A stretch of DNA of 64,000 nucleotides from [Bacillus] selenitireducens MLS10 (GTDB lineage Bacteria; Bacillota; Bacilli; Bacillales; Salisediminibacteriaceae). Under the pieces are notes generated by a model, which was not told the origin of the DNA, made no database searches, and saw nothing but the letters and a program-made list of their open reading frames with translations. The stretch is from contig NC_014219.1 of assembly GCF_000093085.1 (NCBI RefSeq), positions 1,240,001 through 1,304,000 on the forward strand, given 5' to 3'. Positions 17,762-28,388 of the stretch are shown one piece after another. The position numbers and the translations under genes were made by a program. How positions within the stretch are numbered: the first letter of the stretch is position 1; every line of letters starts with the position of its first letter.

Positions 17762-17819
17762 AGCCATGCAGGAAAAGGCGCTTGTTGCCCCTTCACCCCC
17801 TGCATGGCTCTTCTGTTCC
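17762..17819 (+). terminator. Probable terminator after minJ
   Basis: AGCCATGCAGG (17762-17772) and CCTGCATGGCT (17799-17809) form an 11-bp perfect stem with a 26-base loop; the following CTTCTGTTCC is only moderately T-rich. Confidence 0.5.
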
Positions 17820-17825
17820 CCTTAA

Positions 17826-17839
17826 GGAATATACGTTCC
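17826..17839. promoter_or_regulatory. LexA (DinR) box over the uvrB promoter
   Basis: GGAATATACGTTCC matches the B. subtilis LexA consensus CGAACRNRYGTTYC at 12 of 14 positions. It overlaps the -35 region of the uvrB promoter, where LexA would block RNA polymerase until DNA damage. uvrBA is a known LexA target in Bacillus. Confidence 0.68.
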
Positions 17840-17864
17840 CTTCACCTGGCGGATTTGGTATACT
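17836..17864 (+). promoter_or_regulatory. Extended -10 promoter of uvrB-uvrA
   Basis: TATACT at 17859-17864 is preceded by TGG (17856-17858), an extended -10, with a weak TTCCCT -35 (17836-17841) at 17-base spacing. Confidence 0.6.
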
Positions 17865-17936
17865 GGACAGAGTGAGAAGAAGCGTGCATAGTTTCAGGCA
17901 AGACAGGGAAAAGACACTAGCGAAGGAGATGAGCGT

Positions 17937-19934
17937 ATGGCAACGGAGACGCAGGACGTATTTCAGCTTGAATCCAAATACAGCCCGGCCGGGGATCAGC
18001 CGAAAGCGATCGAAGAACTGGTTCGGGGCATTGAAGAGAAGAAGACCTTTCAGACGCTGCTCGGGGCTACGGGGACGGGCAAGACCTTTACCGTGTCGAA
18101 TGTGGTCAAGGAGATCAACCGGCCGACGCTGGTGATTGCCCATAACAAGACCCTCGCAGGGCAGCTGTACAGTGAGTTCAAAGAGTTCTTCCCGAATAAC
18201 CGGGTGGAGTACTTCGTGAGTTACTACGACTATTACCAGCCTGAGGCGTATATCCCTCAGTCGGATACGTATATAGAGAAAGACGCAAGTATCAACGATG
18301 AGATCGACAAGCTCCGCCATTCGGCAACGAGTGCTTTGTTTGAGCGGAACGACGTCCTGATTGTCGCGAGTGTCTCGTGCATTTATGGCCTGGGTTCACC
18401 GGAAGAGTACCGGGATCTGGTTGTGTCTCTCCGGACGGGGATGGAACGGGACCGCAATCAGCTGCTCCGTCAGCTTGTCGACGTACAGTATGAGCGAAAC
18501 GACATCAATTTTACCCGGGGGACGTTCCGTGTTCGCGGGGACGTCGTGGAAATCTTCCCCGCCTCAAGGGATGAGCACTGCCTGAGGGTGGAATTTTTCG
18601 GTGACGAGATTGACCGGATCACGGAAGTGGATGCTTTGACCGGCGAGATTCTCGGGGAGCGGGATCATGTGGCGATCTTCCCCGCGTCTCACTTCGTTAC
18701 CCGTGAAGAAAAGCTGAAGCGTGCGATCGTCAATATTGAGGCGGAGCTTGAAGAGCGGCTCAAAGAGCTCCACGCCAACGACAAACTGCTCGAGGCGCAG
18801 CGCCTTGAACAAAGGACCCGCTATGACATCGAGATGATGCATGAGATGGGGTACTGCTCGGGGATCGAAAACTACTCGAGACATCTGACATTCCGGGAGC
18901 CTGGTGCGACCCCATATACGCTTCTGGACTATTTCCCCGATGATTTTCTCATCGTCGTTGATGAGTCCCATGTGACACTGCCGCAGGTTCGCGGGATGTA
19001 CAACGGGGACCAGGCGAGAAAGCAGGTCCTGGTCGATCACGGGTTCCGGCTGCCGTCGGCGAAAGACAACCGTCCGCTGAAATTCGAAGAGTTTGAAGAT
19101 CATATTCATCAGGCGCTGTTTATCTCAGCGACACCCGGGCCTTATGAGCTTGAGAAAAATCCCGAAATGACCGAACAGATCATCCGGCCGACAGGCCTCC
19201 TCGATCCGACTGTGGACGTGCGTCCGATCGAAGGACAGATTGATGATCTGTTGGAAGAGATCCGTTTGCGTGCGGAGAGGGATGAACGGGTGCTTGTCAC
19301 AACACTGACTAAGAAAATGTCCGAGGATCTGACGGATTACCTGAAAGAAGTGGGGATCCGAGTGCAGTATCTGCACTCGGATATTAAGACCCTCGAGCGG
19401 ATCCAGATCATCCGTGATTTGCGCCGGGGGGATTTTGACGTCCTCGTCGGGATCAACCTCCTGAGAGAAGGGCTCGATCTTCCGGAGGTGTCCCTCGTGG
19501 CCATCCTCGACGCGGACAAGGAAGGTTTCCTCCGCGCCGAGCGGTCCCTGATCCAGACGATGGGCCGGGCAGCGCGGAATTCGAATGGCCATGTCATCAT
19601 GTACGCGGATAAAATCACCCGCTCCATGGACGTCGCCATCAGTGAGACAAAGCGGCGCCGCAGCATTCAGGAAGCCTATAACGAAGAGCACGGGATTACC
19701 CCGATGACGATCGTGAAGGCGATTCCAGAGCTGATTCAGGCGACGCGTGCGGCAGACGAGGAAGAGGCCTTTGAAGCCTTTACGAAAGCACCGCAGGAGA
19801 AGCTCAGTAAGAAGGAGCGGGAGAAAGTGATTGAACGCATGGAAAAAGAAATGAAGGAAGCGGCCAAGGAGCTTGATTTTGAGCGGGCTGCGGAGCTTCG
19901 TGATATTGTATTGGAACTGAAAGCGGAAGGATGA
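17937..19934 (+). CDS. uvrB: Excinuclease ABC subunit B
   Basis: A 665-residue UvrB, the damage-verifying helicase-like subunit of nucleotide excision repair. Walker A GATGTGKT is at residues 43-50; the beta-hairpin that inserts between DNA strands is in [18 protein letters not shown]; helicase motifs include [39 protein letters not shown] and QTMGRAARN. The C-terminal UVR motif ([20 protein letters not shown]) contacts UvrC and UvrA. Start ATG 17937 follows AAGGAG. uvrA begins 7 bases downstream, so the pair is one operon, under the LexA-like box upstream. The csbA gene often found before uvrB in Bacillus is absent. Confidence 0.98.
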   Translation: MATETQDVFQLESKYSPAGDQPKAIEELVRGIEEKKTFQTLLGATGTGKTFTVSNVVKEINRPTLVIAHNKTLAGQLYSEFKEFFPNNRVEYFVSYYDYYQPEAYIPQSDTYIEKDASINDEIDKLRHSATSALFERNDVLIVASVSCIYGLGSPEEYRDLVVSLRTGMERDRNQLLRQLVDVQYERNDINFTRGTFRVRGDVVEIFPASRDEHCLRVEFFGDEIDRITEVDALTGEILGERDHVAIFPASHFVTREEKLKRAIVNIEAELEERLKELHANDKLLEAQRLEQRTRYDIEMMHEMGYCSGIENYSRHLTFREPGATPYTLLDYFPDDFLIVVDESHVTLPQVRGMYNGDQARKQVLVDHGFRLPSAKDNRPLKFEEFEDHIHQALFISATPGPYELEKNPEMTEQIIRPTGLLDPTVDVRPIEGQIDDLLEEIRLRAERDERVLVTTLTKKMSEDLTDYLKEVGIRVQYLHSDIKTLERIQIIRDLRRGDFDVLVGINLLREGLDLPEVSLVAILDADKEGFLRAERSLIQTMGRAARNSNGHVIMYADKITRSMDVAISETKRRRSIQEAYNEEHGITPMTIVKAIPELIQATRAADEEEAFEAFTKAPQEKLSKKEREKVIERMEKEMKEAAKELDFERAAELRDIVLELKAEG

Positions 19935-19941
19935 ATCGACT

Positions 19942-22815
19942 ATGGCACTGGACAATCTGAAGGTCAAAGGGGCACGGTCCCACAATTTAAAAAACATCGA
20001 TGTAACGATCCCGAGAGACAAACTGGTGGTGATGACGGGGCTCTCGGGCTCCGGGAAATCCTCTCTCGCATTTGATACGATCTATGCCGAGGGGCAAAGG
20101 CGCTATGTGGAGTCACTGTCTGCCTATGCCCGTCAGTTTCTCGGGCAGATGGACAAACCGGACGTGGATGCCATTGAAGGCCTGTCTCCTGCCATCTCCA
20201 TCGATCAGAAGACGACGAGCCGCAATCCCCGCTCGACGGTGGGGACGGTGACGGAAATTTATGATTACCTGCGGCTTCTTTACGCACGGGTAGGGCGCCC
20301 GGTCTGTCCGAGACACGGGATCGAGATCTCGTCACAGACCGTCCCGAACATGGTCGATCAGGTGCTCGACTATCCGGACCGCACGAAGCTGCAAATCCTC
20401 GCCCCCGTCGTCGCCGGAAGAAAGGGACAGCATAAGAAACAGCTGACGGACCTGAAGAAAGCGGGTTACGTCAGGATCCGCGTTGACGGTGAGATGATGG
20501 AAGCGGCGGAAGCGGATGAGCTTGAACTGAACAAAAACCAGAAGCACAACATCGAGGTCGTCATCGACCGGATCGTCATCAAAGACGGGATCCGCTCAAG
20601 GCTGACGGACTCCATTGAAACGGCCCTGAAGCTCGGTGACGGCCAGGTGATTGTCGACGTGATCGGGGACGAAGAGCTTCTCTTCAGCCAGCGTCATGCC
20701 TGCCCGCACTGCGGGTTTTCCGTCGGGGAACTTGAACCGCGGATGTTTTCCTTTAACAGTCCCTTCGGTGCCTGTGATCGCTGTGACGGGCTCGGGATGA
20801 AGCTTGAAGTGGATGAAGAGCTCGTCATTCCGGATCGGCGCCTCTCCCTTGAAGACGACGCGATCCTGGCCTGGAAACCGACGAGTTCGTCGTATTATCC
20901 GTCCCTGCTGAAGTCGGTCTGTGACCATTTCGGGATCGACATGACGGTGCCGGTGAAAGACCTGCCGGAGGATGATCTCGATTTGATCCTGCGCGGGAAC
21001 CGTGATGAATCATTCATTTTCCGCTATGAGAATGAATTCGGGAAGGTCCGTGAGAAAGAGATGTATTTCGAAGGGGTGCTGACAAACATCTCACGCCGCT
21101 ATCACGAGACGTCTTCGGACTATATCCGCGAACAGATGGAACAGTATATGGCAGAGCATCCGTGTCCGTCCTGCAAGGGGCAGCGCCTCTCGCCGGAGAC
21201 GCTGTCGGTGAAGGTGAACGGTCATAATATCTCCGAAGTGACGGCGAAGTCGATTCAGGATGCCTTGTCGTTTTTCGACGGCCTGAACCTCTCCGAAAAG
21301 GAGATGACCATCGCCCGGATGATTCTGCGGGAGATCAATGAACGGCTCGGCTTCCTGATTAACGTAGGGCTTGAGTATTTGACGATGTCGCGCTCTGCCG
21401 GGACTCTGTCAGGCGGCGAAGCCCAGCGGATCCGGCTTGCGACCCAGATCGGGTCATCCCTGATGGGCGTGCTGTATATCCTTGATGAGCCGTCCATCGG
21501 GCTTCATCAGCGGGATAACCACCGCCTGATTGAGACGCTGAAGCGGATGCGTGACCTCGGAAATACGCTGATTGTGGTCGAGCACGATGAAGACACGATG
21601 CTCGCCGCGGACCACCTGATTGATGTGGGTCCCGGGGCTGGCGTTCACGGCGGTGAGATTTGCGCGACAGGGACGCCGGAAGAAGTTATGGCCCAGGAGG
21701 GCTCCCTCACCGGCCAGTACCTCTCTGGGGAAAAGTTTATCCCGCTGCCTCAGGAGCGCCGTCCGGTCACGGATCGGAAGCTCACGATTGAAGGAGCCGA
21801 AGCGAACAACCTGAAAGGAACGACAGTGGACATCCCCCTTGGCCTGTTTCTTGCTGTTACCGGCGTTTCAGGCTCCGGGAAGAGTACGCTCATCAACGAC
21901 ATCCTCTTTAAGTCCCTCGCGCAGCGACTGACGGTGGCGAAGGACAAGCCGGGGAAACATAAAGCGGTGCATCATATGGAGCTCCTTGATAAAGTCGTGG
22001 ATATCGACCAGTCTCCGATCGGACGGACGCCGCGCTCCAATCCGGCGACATACATCGGTGTCTTTGATCAGATCCGCGACGTGTTTGCCATGACGAACGA
22101 AGCGAAGGTGCGAGGCTACAAGAAAGGCCGCTTCAGCTTCAACGTCAAAGGCGGCCGCTGTGAAGCGTGCCGAGGTGACGGGATCATCAAGATCGAGATG
22201 CACTTTTTGCCGGACGTCTATGTACCGTGTGAAGAATGCGACGGCAAACGCTATAACCGCGATACCCTGGAGGTCACGTACAAGGGCAAGAACATCGCGG
22301 AAGTTCTCGAGATGACCGTCGAGGACGCACGCGTCTTTTTCGAAAACATCCCGCGCATTAAGCGGAAGATTGACACCCTCTATGACGTCGGCCTCGGGTA
22401 TATGAAGCTCGGTCAGCCGTCCACGACGTTGTCCGGCGGGGAAGCCCAGCGGGTGAAGCTCGCGTCACAGCTCCACAGACGCTCGACGGGCAAGAGCCTG
22501 TACATCCTTGATGAGCCGACAACAGGGCTCCATGTCCATGATATTGACCGGCTCCTGAAGGTGCTGCAGCGCCTCGTTGAGAACGGGGATACTGTGCTTG
22601 TCATCGAGCATAACCTAGACGTCATCAAAACGGTGGATCATATCATTGATTTGGGTCCTGAAGGCGGCGACAAGGGCGGTACCCTCGTTGCAGAAGGGAC
22701 TCCCGAAGCCGTCTGTGAAGTGCCGGCATCGTACACCGGGACATTTCTGAAACCTGTCCTCGAGCGGGAACGTAAACGTATGGAGGAACGCATTCAGGCG
22801 AGGGCGGCGAGATAA
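19942..22815 (+). CDS. uvrA: Excinuclease ABC subunit A
   Basis: A 957-residue UvrA, the ATPase dimer that finds bulky DNA lesions and loads UvrB. Two ABC modules are visible: Walker A GLSGSGKS at residues 33-40 and GVSGSGKST in the second half, with signatures [11 protein letters not shown] and [11 protein letters not shown] and Walker [13 protein letters not shown] and [12 protein letters not shown]. The zinc-binding cysteine pairs CPHC/CDRC in the first half and CEAC/CEEC in the second are intact. Length is normal for Bacillota. It is co-transcribed with uvrB. Confidence 0.98.
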   Translation: MALDNLKVKGARSHNLKNIDVTIPRDKLVVMTGLSGSGKSSLAFDTIYAEGQRRYVESLSAYARQFLGQMDKPDVDAIEGLSPAISIDQKTTSRNPRSTVGTVTEIYDYLRLLYARVGRPVCPRHGIEISSQTVPNMVDQVLDYPDRTKLQILAPVVAGRKGQHKKQLTDLKKAGYVRIRVDGEMMEAAEADELELNKNQKHNIEVVIDRIVIKDGIRSRLTDSIETALKLGDGQVIVDVIGDEELLFSQRHACPHCGFSVGELEPRMFSFNSPFGACDRCDGLGMKLEVDEELVIPDRRLSLEDDAILAWKPTSSSYYPSLLKSVCDHFGIDMTVPVKDLPEDDLDLILRGNRDESFIFRYENEFGKVREKEMYFEGVLTNISRRYHETSSDYIREQMEQYMAEHPCPSCKGQRLSPETLSVKVNGHNISEVTAKSIQDALSFFDGLNLSEKEMTIARMILREINERLGFLINVGLEYLTMSRSAGTLSGGEAQRIRLATQIGSSLMGVLYILDEPSIGLHQRDNHRLIETLKRMRDLGNTLIVVEHDEDTMLAADHLIDVGPGAGVHGGEICATGTPEEVMAQEGSLTGQYLSGEKFIPLPQERRPVTDRKLTIEGAEANNLKGTTVDIPLGLFLAVTGVSGSGKSTLINDILFKSLAQRLTVAKDKPGKHKAVHHMELLDKVVDIDQSPIGRTPRSNPATYIGVFDQIRDVFAMTNEAKVRGYKKGRFSFNVKGGRCEACRGDGIIKIEMHFLPDVYVPCEECDGKRYNRDTLEVTYKGKNIAEVLEMTVEDARVFFENIPRIKRKIDTLYDVGLGYMKLGQPSTTLSGGEAQRVKLASQLHRRSTGKSLYILDEPTTGLHVHDIDRLLKVLQRLVENGDTVLVIEHNLDVIKTVDHIIDLGPEGGDKGGTLVAEGTPEAVCEVPASYTGTFLKPVLERERKRMEERIQARAAR

Positions 22816-22862
22816 GCGCCAAACTACGCCTGAAGGCTTAGCCATCTCACAGCCGAGGCCGT

Positions 22863-22892
22863 AGGACAGACCTGCCTGACGCTTGTTATAAT
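22863..22892 (+). promoter_or_regulatory. Probable promoter of yvlBCD
   Basis: AGGACA (22863-22868), 18 bases, TATAAT (22887-22892), 49 bases before the yvlB start. Confidence 0.5.
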
Positions 22893-22940
22893 GAAGACAA
22901 ATCAGGCGATCCAGAAAAAGCCCAAGGAGGAGATTCCGCC

Positions 22941-24059
22941 ATGCAAGAAGAACAAAAGATGATTCTGAAGATGATTGAGGACGGAAAGGTCACAGCGGAA
23001 GAAGGACTTGAACTGTTAAAAGAGCTGAGAGAGCGCCCGGAACAGAAGGACGCCGCTCAAGAGGAAGAACAGGAGCGCCCGTCTGCGGAGAGCCATTTTC
23101 CGTCGCGGGATGTGAAGTGGGAAGAGCGCCGGGAGTTTTACGGCACCGAAGAAAAGGTGCGGAGCTTTGCGGCAAAGTTCTCGGATTTTGTCGACGATGC
23201 CTTTCACAAGATCAAAGAGTTCGACCTCGACTTCAACTTCGGTTCGGCCGTGGAAGTGGAGCACATTTTCCAGCACCACGTCTCGGCAATTGAGAAGGTC
23301 GACGTCCATGTGGAGAACGGCAGCATCACATTCATTCCGACGGATGAGGATCAGGTGCGCGTCGAGAACCACGTCAAGGTATACCGGGTCAAAGACGCGG
23401 AAGAAGCGCGAAAAGCCTTCCTCGATGAAGTGGACTTCCGGGTTCGTGACGGACTCCTGAAGTATCACGTCAACCGCAAGACGATGAAGGTCAATACCGT
23501 CATTTATGTTCCGAAGCAGGAACTGATGAAGGTCCAGCTGTATACATTTAACGGAAGCATTGAATCGAAAGCCCTCTCATGCCGCAAAGTCGAGATCAAA
23601 ACGATCAACGGCAAGATCCGCCTGAGCGCCCTTGAAGGGGAGTATGCCAAGCTTGAGACGGCAAACGGTACGGTGACCGTCGATCAGCTGAACGTGGATC
23701 AGACGGACGTAAAGACGATCAACGGCACGATTACGGTAGCCGCAGGCGGCGGGGATTTCGATGCGGAGACGGTCAATGGCACAATTCAGCTTTATGTCAA
23801 CGAAGCGAAGCGGGGACGTGCGTATCTGAAGACGTCTGCCGGATCGATTCAGGCGAGGCTCCATGATAGCCTCCGGATTGAAGGCGAGCTCCGGACGAAC
23901 GTCGGCTCGATCCGCAATGAGCTGCCTGAATGCAATGTCCTTGAAGAGAAAAAAGAGTTCGGGAGCCGCAAGATGACGTTTATTGCGAACAAGCACGTGG
24001 AACCGAATTATTATATCGAAGCGGAATCCCACACCGGATCCGTAATTACACGCGTCTGA
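22941..24059 (+). CDS. yvlB: DUF4097 family protein YvlB
   Basis: A 372-residue protein with no signal peptide. Residues 1-35 form the short helical N-terminal domain found in YvlB/LiaX-type proteins (MILKMIEDGKVTAEEGLELLKEL), followed by a charged linker. From about residue 120 the DUF4097 region is a repetitive beta-helix, seen as recurring units such as VEIKTINGKIRLSAL, AKLETANGTVTVDQL and DVKTINGTITVAAG, spaced about 18-20 residues apart. Members are linked to envelope stress modules with PspC proteins. The next two genes encode PspC and a small membrane protein, as in B. subtilis yvlABCD; a yvlA homologue is not present. Confidence 0.87.
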   Translation: MQEEQKMILKMIEDGKVTAEEGLELLKELRERPEQKDAAQEEEQERPSAESHFPSRDVKWEERREFYGTEEKVRSFAAKFSDFVDDAFHKIKEFDLDFNFGSAVEVEHIFQHHVSAIEKVDVHVENGSITFIPTDEDQVRVENHVKVYRVKDAEEARKAFLDEVDFRVRDGLLKYHVNRKTMKVNTVIYVPKQELMKVQLYTFNGSIESKALSCRKVEIKTINGKIRLSALEGEYAKLETANGTVTVDQLNVDQTDVKTINGTITVAAGGGDFDAETVNGTIQLYVNEAKRGRAYLKTSAGSIQARLHDSLRIEGELRTNVGSIRNELPECNVLEEKKEFGSRKMTFIANKHVEPNYYIEAESHTGSVITRV

Positions 24060-24105
24060 ATGGACGAAAGCATCCAACGTCAGACATTGAAAGGATGTGG
24101 CTCAA

Positions 24106-24297
24106 ATGAAGAAACTGACACGCTCCGTGCAAGACCGGAAAATCGCAGGCGTATGCGGGGGACTCGGTGCCTATTTCAATATTGACCCCACCGTTGTTCG
24201 CCTTGTCGTACTGATCCTGTTATTTCCTGCCCATATCTTCGTGATCCTCGGATACCTCGTCGCGGTATTCACCATCCCGATGGAAGGCGAGGTGTAA
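24106..24297 (+). CDS. yvlC: PspC domain protein YvlC
   Basis: A 63-residue PspC-domain membrane protein: KKLTRSVQDRKIAGVCGGLGAYFNIDPTVVR is the conserved PspC head, followed by a membrane helix (LVVLILLFPAHIFVILGYLVAVF). ATG 24106 was chosen because AAGGAT (24091-24096) is at the right distance; an upstream GTG at 24097 abuts the RBS. PspC proteins take part in membrane-stress responses. It is 3 bases from yvlD and follows yvlB in one operon. Confidence 0.9.
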   Translation: MKKLTRSVQDRKIAGVCGGLGAYFNIDPTVVRLVVLILLFPAHIFVILGYLVAVFTIPMEGEV

Positions 24298-24300
24298 CCG

Positions 24301-24657
24301 ATGAGTTGGCTGATTCAGCTCGTGGTAAACGCCGTTGCCCTCATGATTGTGGCGCATTTTTTCCAGGCCATTGATGTGGGCGGCTTCGGTGCCGCCCTCC
24401 TCGCGGCATTTATCCTCGCGGTGGTGAACATCATCGTGAAACCGATTCTGTTCGTATTGACACTGCCGATCACGATTTTGACTTTGGGGCTGTTTTTATT
24501 CGTCCTGAATGCGATCACGCTGATGCTGACGTCAGCGATTATGGGTGACAGCTTCGTGATCGACGGCTTCGGCTGGGCGATTGTCGCCGCCATTGTCGTA
24601 TCGCTCGTGACGGCGCTGATTCAGTCGTTTCTCGTCGATCCGATTACGAAGAGGTAA
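24301..24657 (+). CDS. yvlD: Phage-holin-4-like membrane protein YvlD
   Basis: A 118-residue protein that is almost entirely hydrophobic, with four predicted membrane helices (about residues 3-20, 27-46, 54-78, 90-112). The segment AFILAVVNIIVKPILFVLTLPITI is characteristic of the YvlD family (mycobacterial-type phage holin superfamily IV). The function is not established; the yvlBCD arrangement suggests an envelope-stress role. The start ATG 24301 lies 3 bases after the yvlC stop with GGCGAGGTG upstream. Confidence 0.88.
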   Translation: MSWLIQLVVNAVALMIVAHFFQAIDVGGFGAALLAAFILAVVNIIVKPILFVLTLPITILTLGLFLFVLNAITLMLTSAIMGDSFVIDGFGWAIVAAIVVSLVTALIQSFLVDPITKR

Positions 24658-24662
24658 GATTC

Positions 24663-24695
24663 AGGTAAGGGACATCTCGTCCTTTGCCTTTTTCT
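24663..24695 (+). terminator. Terminator after yvlD
   Basis: AGGTAAGGGAC (24663-24673) pairs along its whole length (two G-U pairs) with GTCCTTTGCCT (24679-24689), followed by TTTTCTT. Confidence 0.72.
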
Positions 24696-24784
24696 TATGC
24701 TTTCACCCGGTTCAATGAAATCGATAGCCGGCACAACGCATGAGGATTTCCTGATACATTATGCGGTTACACGAGGTGTGATTA

Positions 24785-24793
24785 TGCTAGAAT
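24785..24793 (+). promoter_or_regulatory. Extended -10 promoter of hprK
   Basis: TGC-TAGAAT: an extended -10 (TG at 24785-24786, TAGAAT at 24788-24793) with no good -35, 40 bases before the hprK start. Confidence 0.48.
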
Positions 24794-24833
24794 AGAGGTT
24801 GTTGCATGCGAGAAGTTTGAAGGAGGAAAAACC

Positions 24834-25772
24834 ATGGTTGAAATTACGGCAAAAGAACTGATGAAGGAATTTGATCTTGACCTGTTAAATGATAATGATG
24901 AAGTGTCCTTTCGTCCGATTACGACGAGCGATATTTCCCGTCCGGGGATGGAAATGGCGGGTTACTTTACGTACTACCCGGCGAAACGGATCCAGCTCCT
25001 CGGGAAGACGGAGATGTCGTTTTTCTATGAACTTGATACCGAGGAACAGGAAGAGCGGATGAAGGGACTGTGTACATATGATACGCCGGCGATCGTCCTC
25101 TCAAGAGGCTTGAATGCCCCGGATGCGCTCATCGAAGCGGCCAATGAAGTGGGCGTGCCGGTGCTGCAGTCGATGCTCACGACGACGAGGCTGAGCAGTC
25201 TGCTGACGACACATCTCGAGAGTCATTTGGCACCGATGACGGCGATGCACGGTGTATTGATCGACATTTACGGGATTGGCGTGCTCATTACCGGCTCGAG
25301 CGGGGTCGGGAAGAGTGAGACGGCCCTCGACCTTGTCCGTCGTGGCCACCGCCTTGTTGCAGATGATTCCGTTGAAATCCGTCAGGAACACCCGGGGGAA
25401 CTCGTCGGGACATCGCCGGAGCTGATCCGTCATCTTCTTGAGATCCGCGGACTCGGCATCATCAATGTGATGACGCTCTTTGGTGCCGGTGCTGTCCGCA
25501 ACTACAAGCGTCTCGGCCTGACGATCGACCTTGAAATCTGGGATCAGAAGAAACAGTATGACCGCCTTGGACTCGATGAGGATTATATCCGGATCTTTGA
25601 TACGGACTTGCCGAAGATTACGGTTCCGGTGAGACCCGGTCGTAACCTTGCTGTCATCATTGAAGTGGCGGCGATGAATTTCCGGTTGAAGCGGATGGGA
25701 ATCAACGCCGCCGAACAGTTTTCCGAACGCCTCTCCAATGTGATTGAAGAAGGCGACAGGGACGAATTTTAA
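24834..25772 (+). CDS. hprK: HPr kinase/phosphorylase
   Basis: A 312-residue bifunctional enzyme that phosphorylates Ser46 of HPr and Crh with ATP or pyrophosphate and removes the phosphate by phosphorolysis, the key sensor of carbon catabolite repression. His139 ([10 protein letters not shown]), Walker A GSSGVGKS (154-161) and the acidic pair Asp177-Asp178 are in place, as is the family signature [10 protein letters not shown] near residue 203. Its substrate Crh is encoded at 42318 and PpaX, which hydrolyses the released pyrophosphate, at 27714 in the same gene cluster. RBS AGGAGG precedes ATG 24834. Confidence 0.97.
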   Translation: MVEITAKELMKEFDLDLLNDNDEVSFRPITTSDISRPGMEMAGYFTYYPAKRIQLLGKTEMSFFYELDTEEQEERMKGLCTYDTPAIVLSRGLNAPDALIEAANEVGVPVLQSMLTTTRLSSLLTTHLESHLAPMTAMHGVLIDIYGIGVLITGSSGVGKSETALDLVRRGHRLVADDSVEIRQEHPGELVGTSPELIRHLLEIRGLGIINVMTLFGAGAVRNYKRLGLTIDLEIWDQKKQYDRLGLDEDYIRIFDTDLPKITVPVRPGRNLAVIIEVAAMNFRLKRMGINAAEQFSERLSNVIEEGDRDEF

Positions 25773-25796
25773 ACTATTGTTAAATGAGGTGAAAGC

Positions 25797-26657
25797 ATGT
25801 TTTACACTATACAGCCATTAGATCCGGTCTTTCTTGAATTAGGGCCGATTACGATTCAGTGGTACGGTCTGTTAATCGGCCTGGGTGCCCTGATCGGGTA
25901 TTTCATTGCCAACAGTGAAGCGAAAAAACGGGGGTACCCCGATGACCTGATCGCGGATCTCTTGCTTTGGATGCTGCCGATGGGGATCATCGGTGCGCGG
26001 ATTTACTATGTGATCTTCCGCTGGGAACAGTTTGCCGATAATCCCGTCAGTGTCCTCTTTATTTGGGAAGGCGGCATTGCGATTCACGGCGGTCTGATTG
26101 CAGGGACGATTACGGGGCTTGTGTTTGCGAAGAAAAAAGGCTACTCCTTCTGGCGCCTTGCGGACGTCGTGGCACCGAGTGTGCTGCTTGCCCAGGCGAT
26201 TGGACGGTGGGGCAACTTCATGAATCAGGAAGTGTACGGTCACGAAGTGAGCCGCCAATTCCTTGAGAATATGATGCTGCCGGAGTTTATCATTAATCAA
26301 ATGTACATTAATGGCGCCTATTACCAGCCGACGTTTCTGTACGAATCGATTTGGAATCTCCTCGGGGTTGCGCTTCTTCTGTACTTAAGACAGGTGAACC
26401 TGCGACAGGGTGAGATTTTTATGGCGTTTGCCATCTGGTACTCCGTCGGGCGGTTCGTCATTGAATACATGCGTACGGATCAGCTGCTCTTCTTCGGGAT
26501 CCCGACGGCGATGCTTCTGTCTGCGGCACTGGTAATTGGTGCTCTCGCCATTGCGATATACAGACGAAAGAACGGCCTTGCCGATGACCGCTATCTCGAT
26601 GATTCGGATACGAGAACGAAGAATCTGAAAAAGAAGAACAAGACGAAGAAAAAATAA
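25797..26657 (+). CDS. lgt: Prolipoprotein diacylglyceryl transferase
   Basis: A 286-residue polytopic membrane enzyme that transfers diacylglyceryl from phosphatidylglycerol to the lipobox cysteine of prolipoproteins, for example CccB and the ABC lipoprotein in this window. Conserved features are IQWYGLLIGLGALIGY, the IHGGLIAG motif with the essential His, and RWGNFMNQEVYG. About seven membrane helices are visible. The C-terminus is a short, strongly basic tail (KNLKKKNKTKKK), longer than strictly needed. It lies 24 bases after hprK, as in B. subtilis. Confidence 0.97.
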   Translation: MFYTIQPLDPVFLELGPITIQWYGLLIGLGALIGYFIANSEAKKRGYPDDLIADLLLWMLPMGIIGARIYYVIFRWEQFADNPVSVLFIWEGGIAIHGGLIAGTITGLVFAKKKGYSFWRLADVVAPSVLLAQAIGRWGNFMNQEVYGHEVSRQFLENMMLPEFIINQMYINGAYYQPTFLYESIWNLLGVALLLYLRQVNLRQGEIFMAFAIWYSVGRFVIEYMRTDQLLFFGIPTAMLLSAALVIGALAIAIYRRKNGLADDRYLDDSDTRTKNLKKKNKTKKK

Positions 26658-26709
26658 GCCGGACAAAGACCGGCAGAAGCCAATTCTGAAAGGAAAGGGG
26701 GCACATGCC

Positions 26710-27687
26710 GTGGACACGATTCGAAAAGGCCTAGCGACGGGGCTCTGGACAACCTGGAAGCTCGGGAAGATCATTTTCCCGATTACGCTGATCATCACGA
26801 TGCTCAGCCAGACCGCGCTCATGGACGGGCTGACCCGCATGCTCGCCCCGCTGATGAGGACGTTTGGTCTTCCTGGTGAAGCCGCCATTGTCCTCGTTCT
26901 TGGCAATATGCTTAATCTCTATGCGGCGATCGGGGCGATGCTTACGATGGAGCTTGCCGTCAAAGAAGTGTTCATCCTGGCCGTGATGCTGTCGTTTTCC
27001 CACAACCTGTTTGTGGAATCAGCGGTAGTCCGGCAGGTGGGGCTCAGTGTGACGGTGGTGCTGATTGTGCGTCTCGGCCTTGCTGCGGTGTCGGCATGGC
27101 TGATTCATCTTCTTTGGCAGGGCGGCGCGGAACAGGCGTCGTACGGATTTGTCCCGTCTTCATCGGGCGAGACGATTGACGGCTGGTGGCACATTGCCCT
27201 TCACGGGATGGAGAGCGCGATCATCGGGATCCTCCAGCTCGCGGCCATCGTCATCCCGATCATGCTGTTTATTCAGGTGATGAAGGATCTCAACTGGCTC
27301 AGGTATTTCTCGAACATGATGGGGCCCTTTACGAAGCTGTTGGGTGTGGAGAAGAATACGTCTACAACCCTTGCTGCCGGGACGGTCTTTGGTCTTGCTT
27401 ATGGCGCGGGGGTCATGATTCAGGCGGTGAAGGAAGACAACATCAGTAAGAAAGATCTGTATCTCGTCTTCATCTTCCTCGTCGCCTGTCACGCGGTGAT
27501 TGAGGATACGCTCATTTTCGCGCCACTCGGGATCCCTCTCTGGCCACTTCTTCTCGTCCGGCTTGTGACCGCGGTTCTGTTAACCATCGCGGTGGCCGTC
27601 GTTTGGAACAGGATCGATAAAGGAAAGCGGGAGAAGGATGCAGAGGAAACAGGTGTGGAGGATGCTGCAAGGGCGGCATCGAAATAA
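26710..27687 (+). CDS. yvoD: Nucleoside recognition (Gate) domain membrane protein YvoD
   Basis: A 325-residue membrane protein related to the SpmA/SpmB and nucleoside-recognition (Gate) family, with about eight hydrophobic segments. Two Gate-like repeats are visible: a first around residues 15-110 (FPITLIITMLSQTALMDGLT... LNLYAAIGAM) and a second around 155-300 (VIPIMLFIQVMKDLNWL... VACHAVIEDT). The transported or sensed molecule is unknown. The GTG start at 26710 follows AAAGGGGG. It is between lgt and ppaX as in B. subtilis. Confidence 0.85.
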   Translation: MDTIRKGLATGLWTTWKLGKIIFPITLIITMLSQTALMDGLTRMLAPLMRTFGLPGEAAIVLVLGNMLNLYAAIGAMLTMELAVKEVFILAVMLSFSHNLFVESAVVRQVGLSVTVVLIVRLGLAAVSAWLIHLLWQGGAEQASYGFVPSSSGETIDGWWHIALHGMESAIIGILQLAAIVIPIMLFIQVMKDLNWLRYFSNMMGPFTKLLGVEKNTSTTLAAGTVFGLAYGAGVMIQAVKEDNISKKDLYLVFIFLVACHAVIEDTLIFAPLGIPLWPLLLVRLVTAVLLTIAVAVVWNRIDKGKREKDAEETGVEDAARAASK

Positions 27688-27713
27688 GGAATAAATGGAA
27701 GGGACTGTTTGGC

Positions 27714-28367
27714 ATGACGCGCAAGATTGATACGATACTGTTTGATTTGGACGGCACGCTGATCAACACGATTGATCTGATCATTGCCTCCTTTGAACAC
27801 ACATTAAAAGTGTATTTCCCGGAGCGCGACTATTCCCGGGATGAGGTTGTGAGCTTTATCGGTCCGCCGCTCTCAGAGACGTTCGGGCGTTTGAACCCGG
27901 GGCAAGTCGAGGAGATGATCCAGGAATACCGCCGGTTTAACCATACGAATCATGACGATCTCGTTACGGAATACGCAGGTGTGATAGAGACCCTTGAATC
28001 CTTGAAAAAAGAAGGGTACAAGATGGGGATCGTCACATCAAAACGCAGGGATACCGCACTTCGGGGGATTGAGCTCATGAACCTTGGTTCGTTTTTCCCG
28101 GTCATCGTCAGTCTCGACGAGGTGACGAAATACAAGCCGGACGCGCAGCCGGTGGAGCGGGCCCTTGAAGGGCTCGGCTCAGAAGCGGATCAGGCGGTTA
28201 TGGTCGGTGACAGCGAGCACGACATCCTGTCAGGGAAGAATGCCGGGACATGGACGGCAGGTGTGTCCTGGAGCGTGCATGGCAAGGCGCATCTCGAAAG
28301 CTTTTCACCGGACGTCATGCTGGAGTCAATGACAGATCTGCTTGACTATCTGAAGACGCGTACATAA
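27714..28367 (+). CDS. ppaX: Pyrophosphatase PpaX
   Basis: A 217-residue HAD-superfamily hydrolase. Motif I is FDLDGTLINT with the nucleophilic Asp and the acid/base Asp two residues later; motif II is the ser/thr in IVTSKRR; motif III/IV is the Lys in TKYKPDAQP and VGDSEHDI. PpaX hydrolyses pyrophosphate released when HprK dephosphorylates P-Ser-HPr, pulling that reaction forward. The linkage hprK-lgt-yvoD-ppaX is conserved and supports this call over other HAD phosphatases such as phosphoglycolate phosphatase. Confidence 0.92.
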   Translation: MTRKIDTILFDLDGTLINTIDLIIASFEHTLKVYFPERDYSRDEVVSFIGPPLSETFGRLNPGQVEEMIQEYRRFNHTNHDDLVTEYAGVIETLESLKKEGYKMGIVTSKRRDTALRGIELMNLGSFFPVIVSLDEVTKYKPDAQPVERALEGLGSEADQAVMVGDSEHDILSGKNAGTWTAGVSWSVHGKAHLESFSPDVMLESMTDLLDYLKTRT

Positions 28368-28388
28368 GCCGAAAACAGGGGGTGCCCG

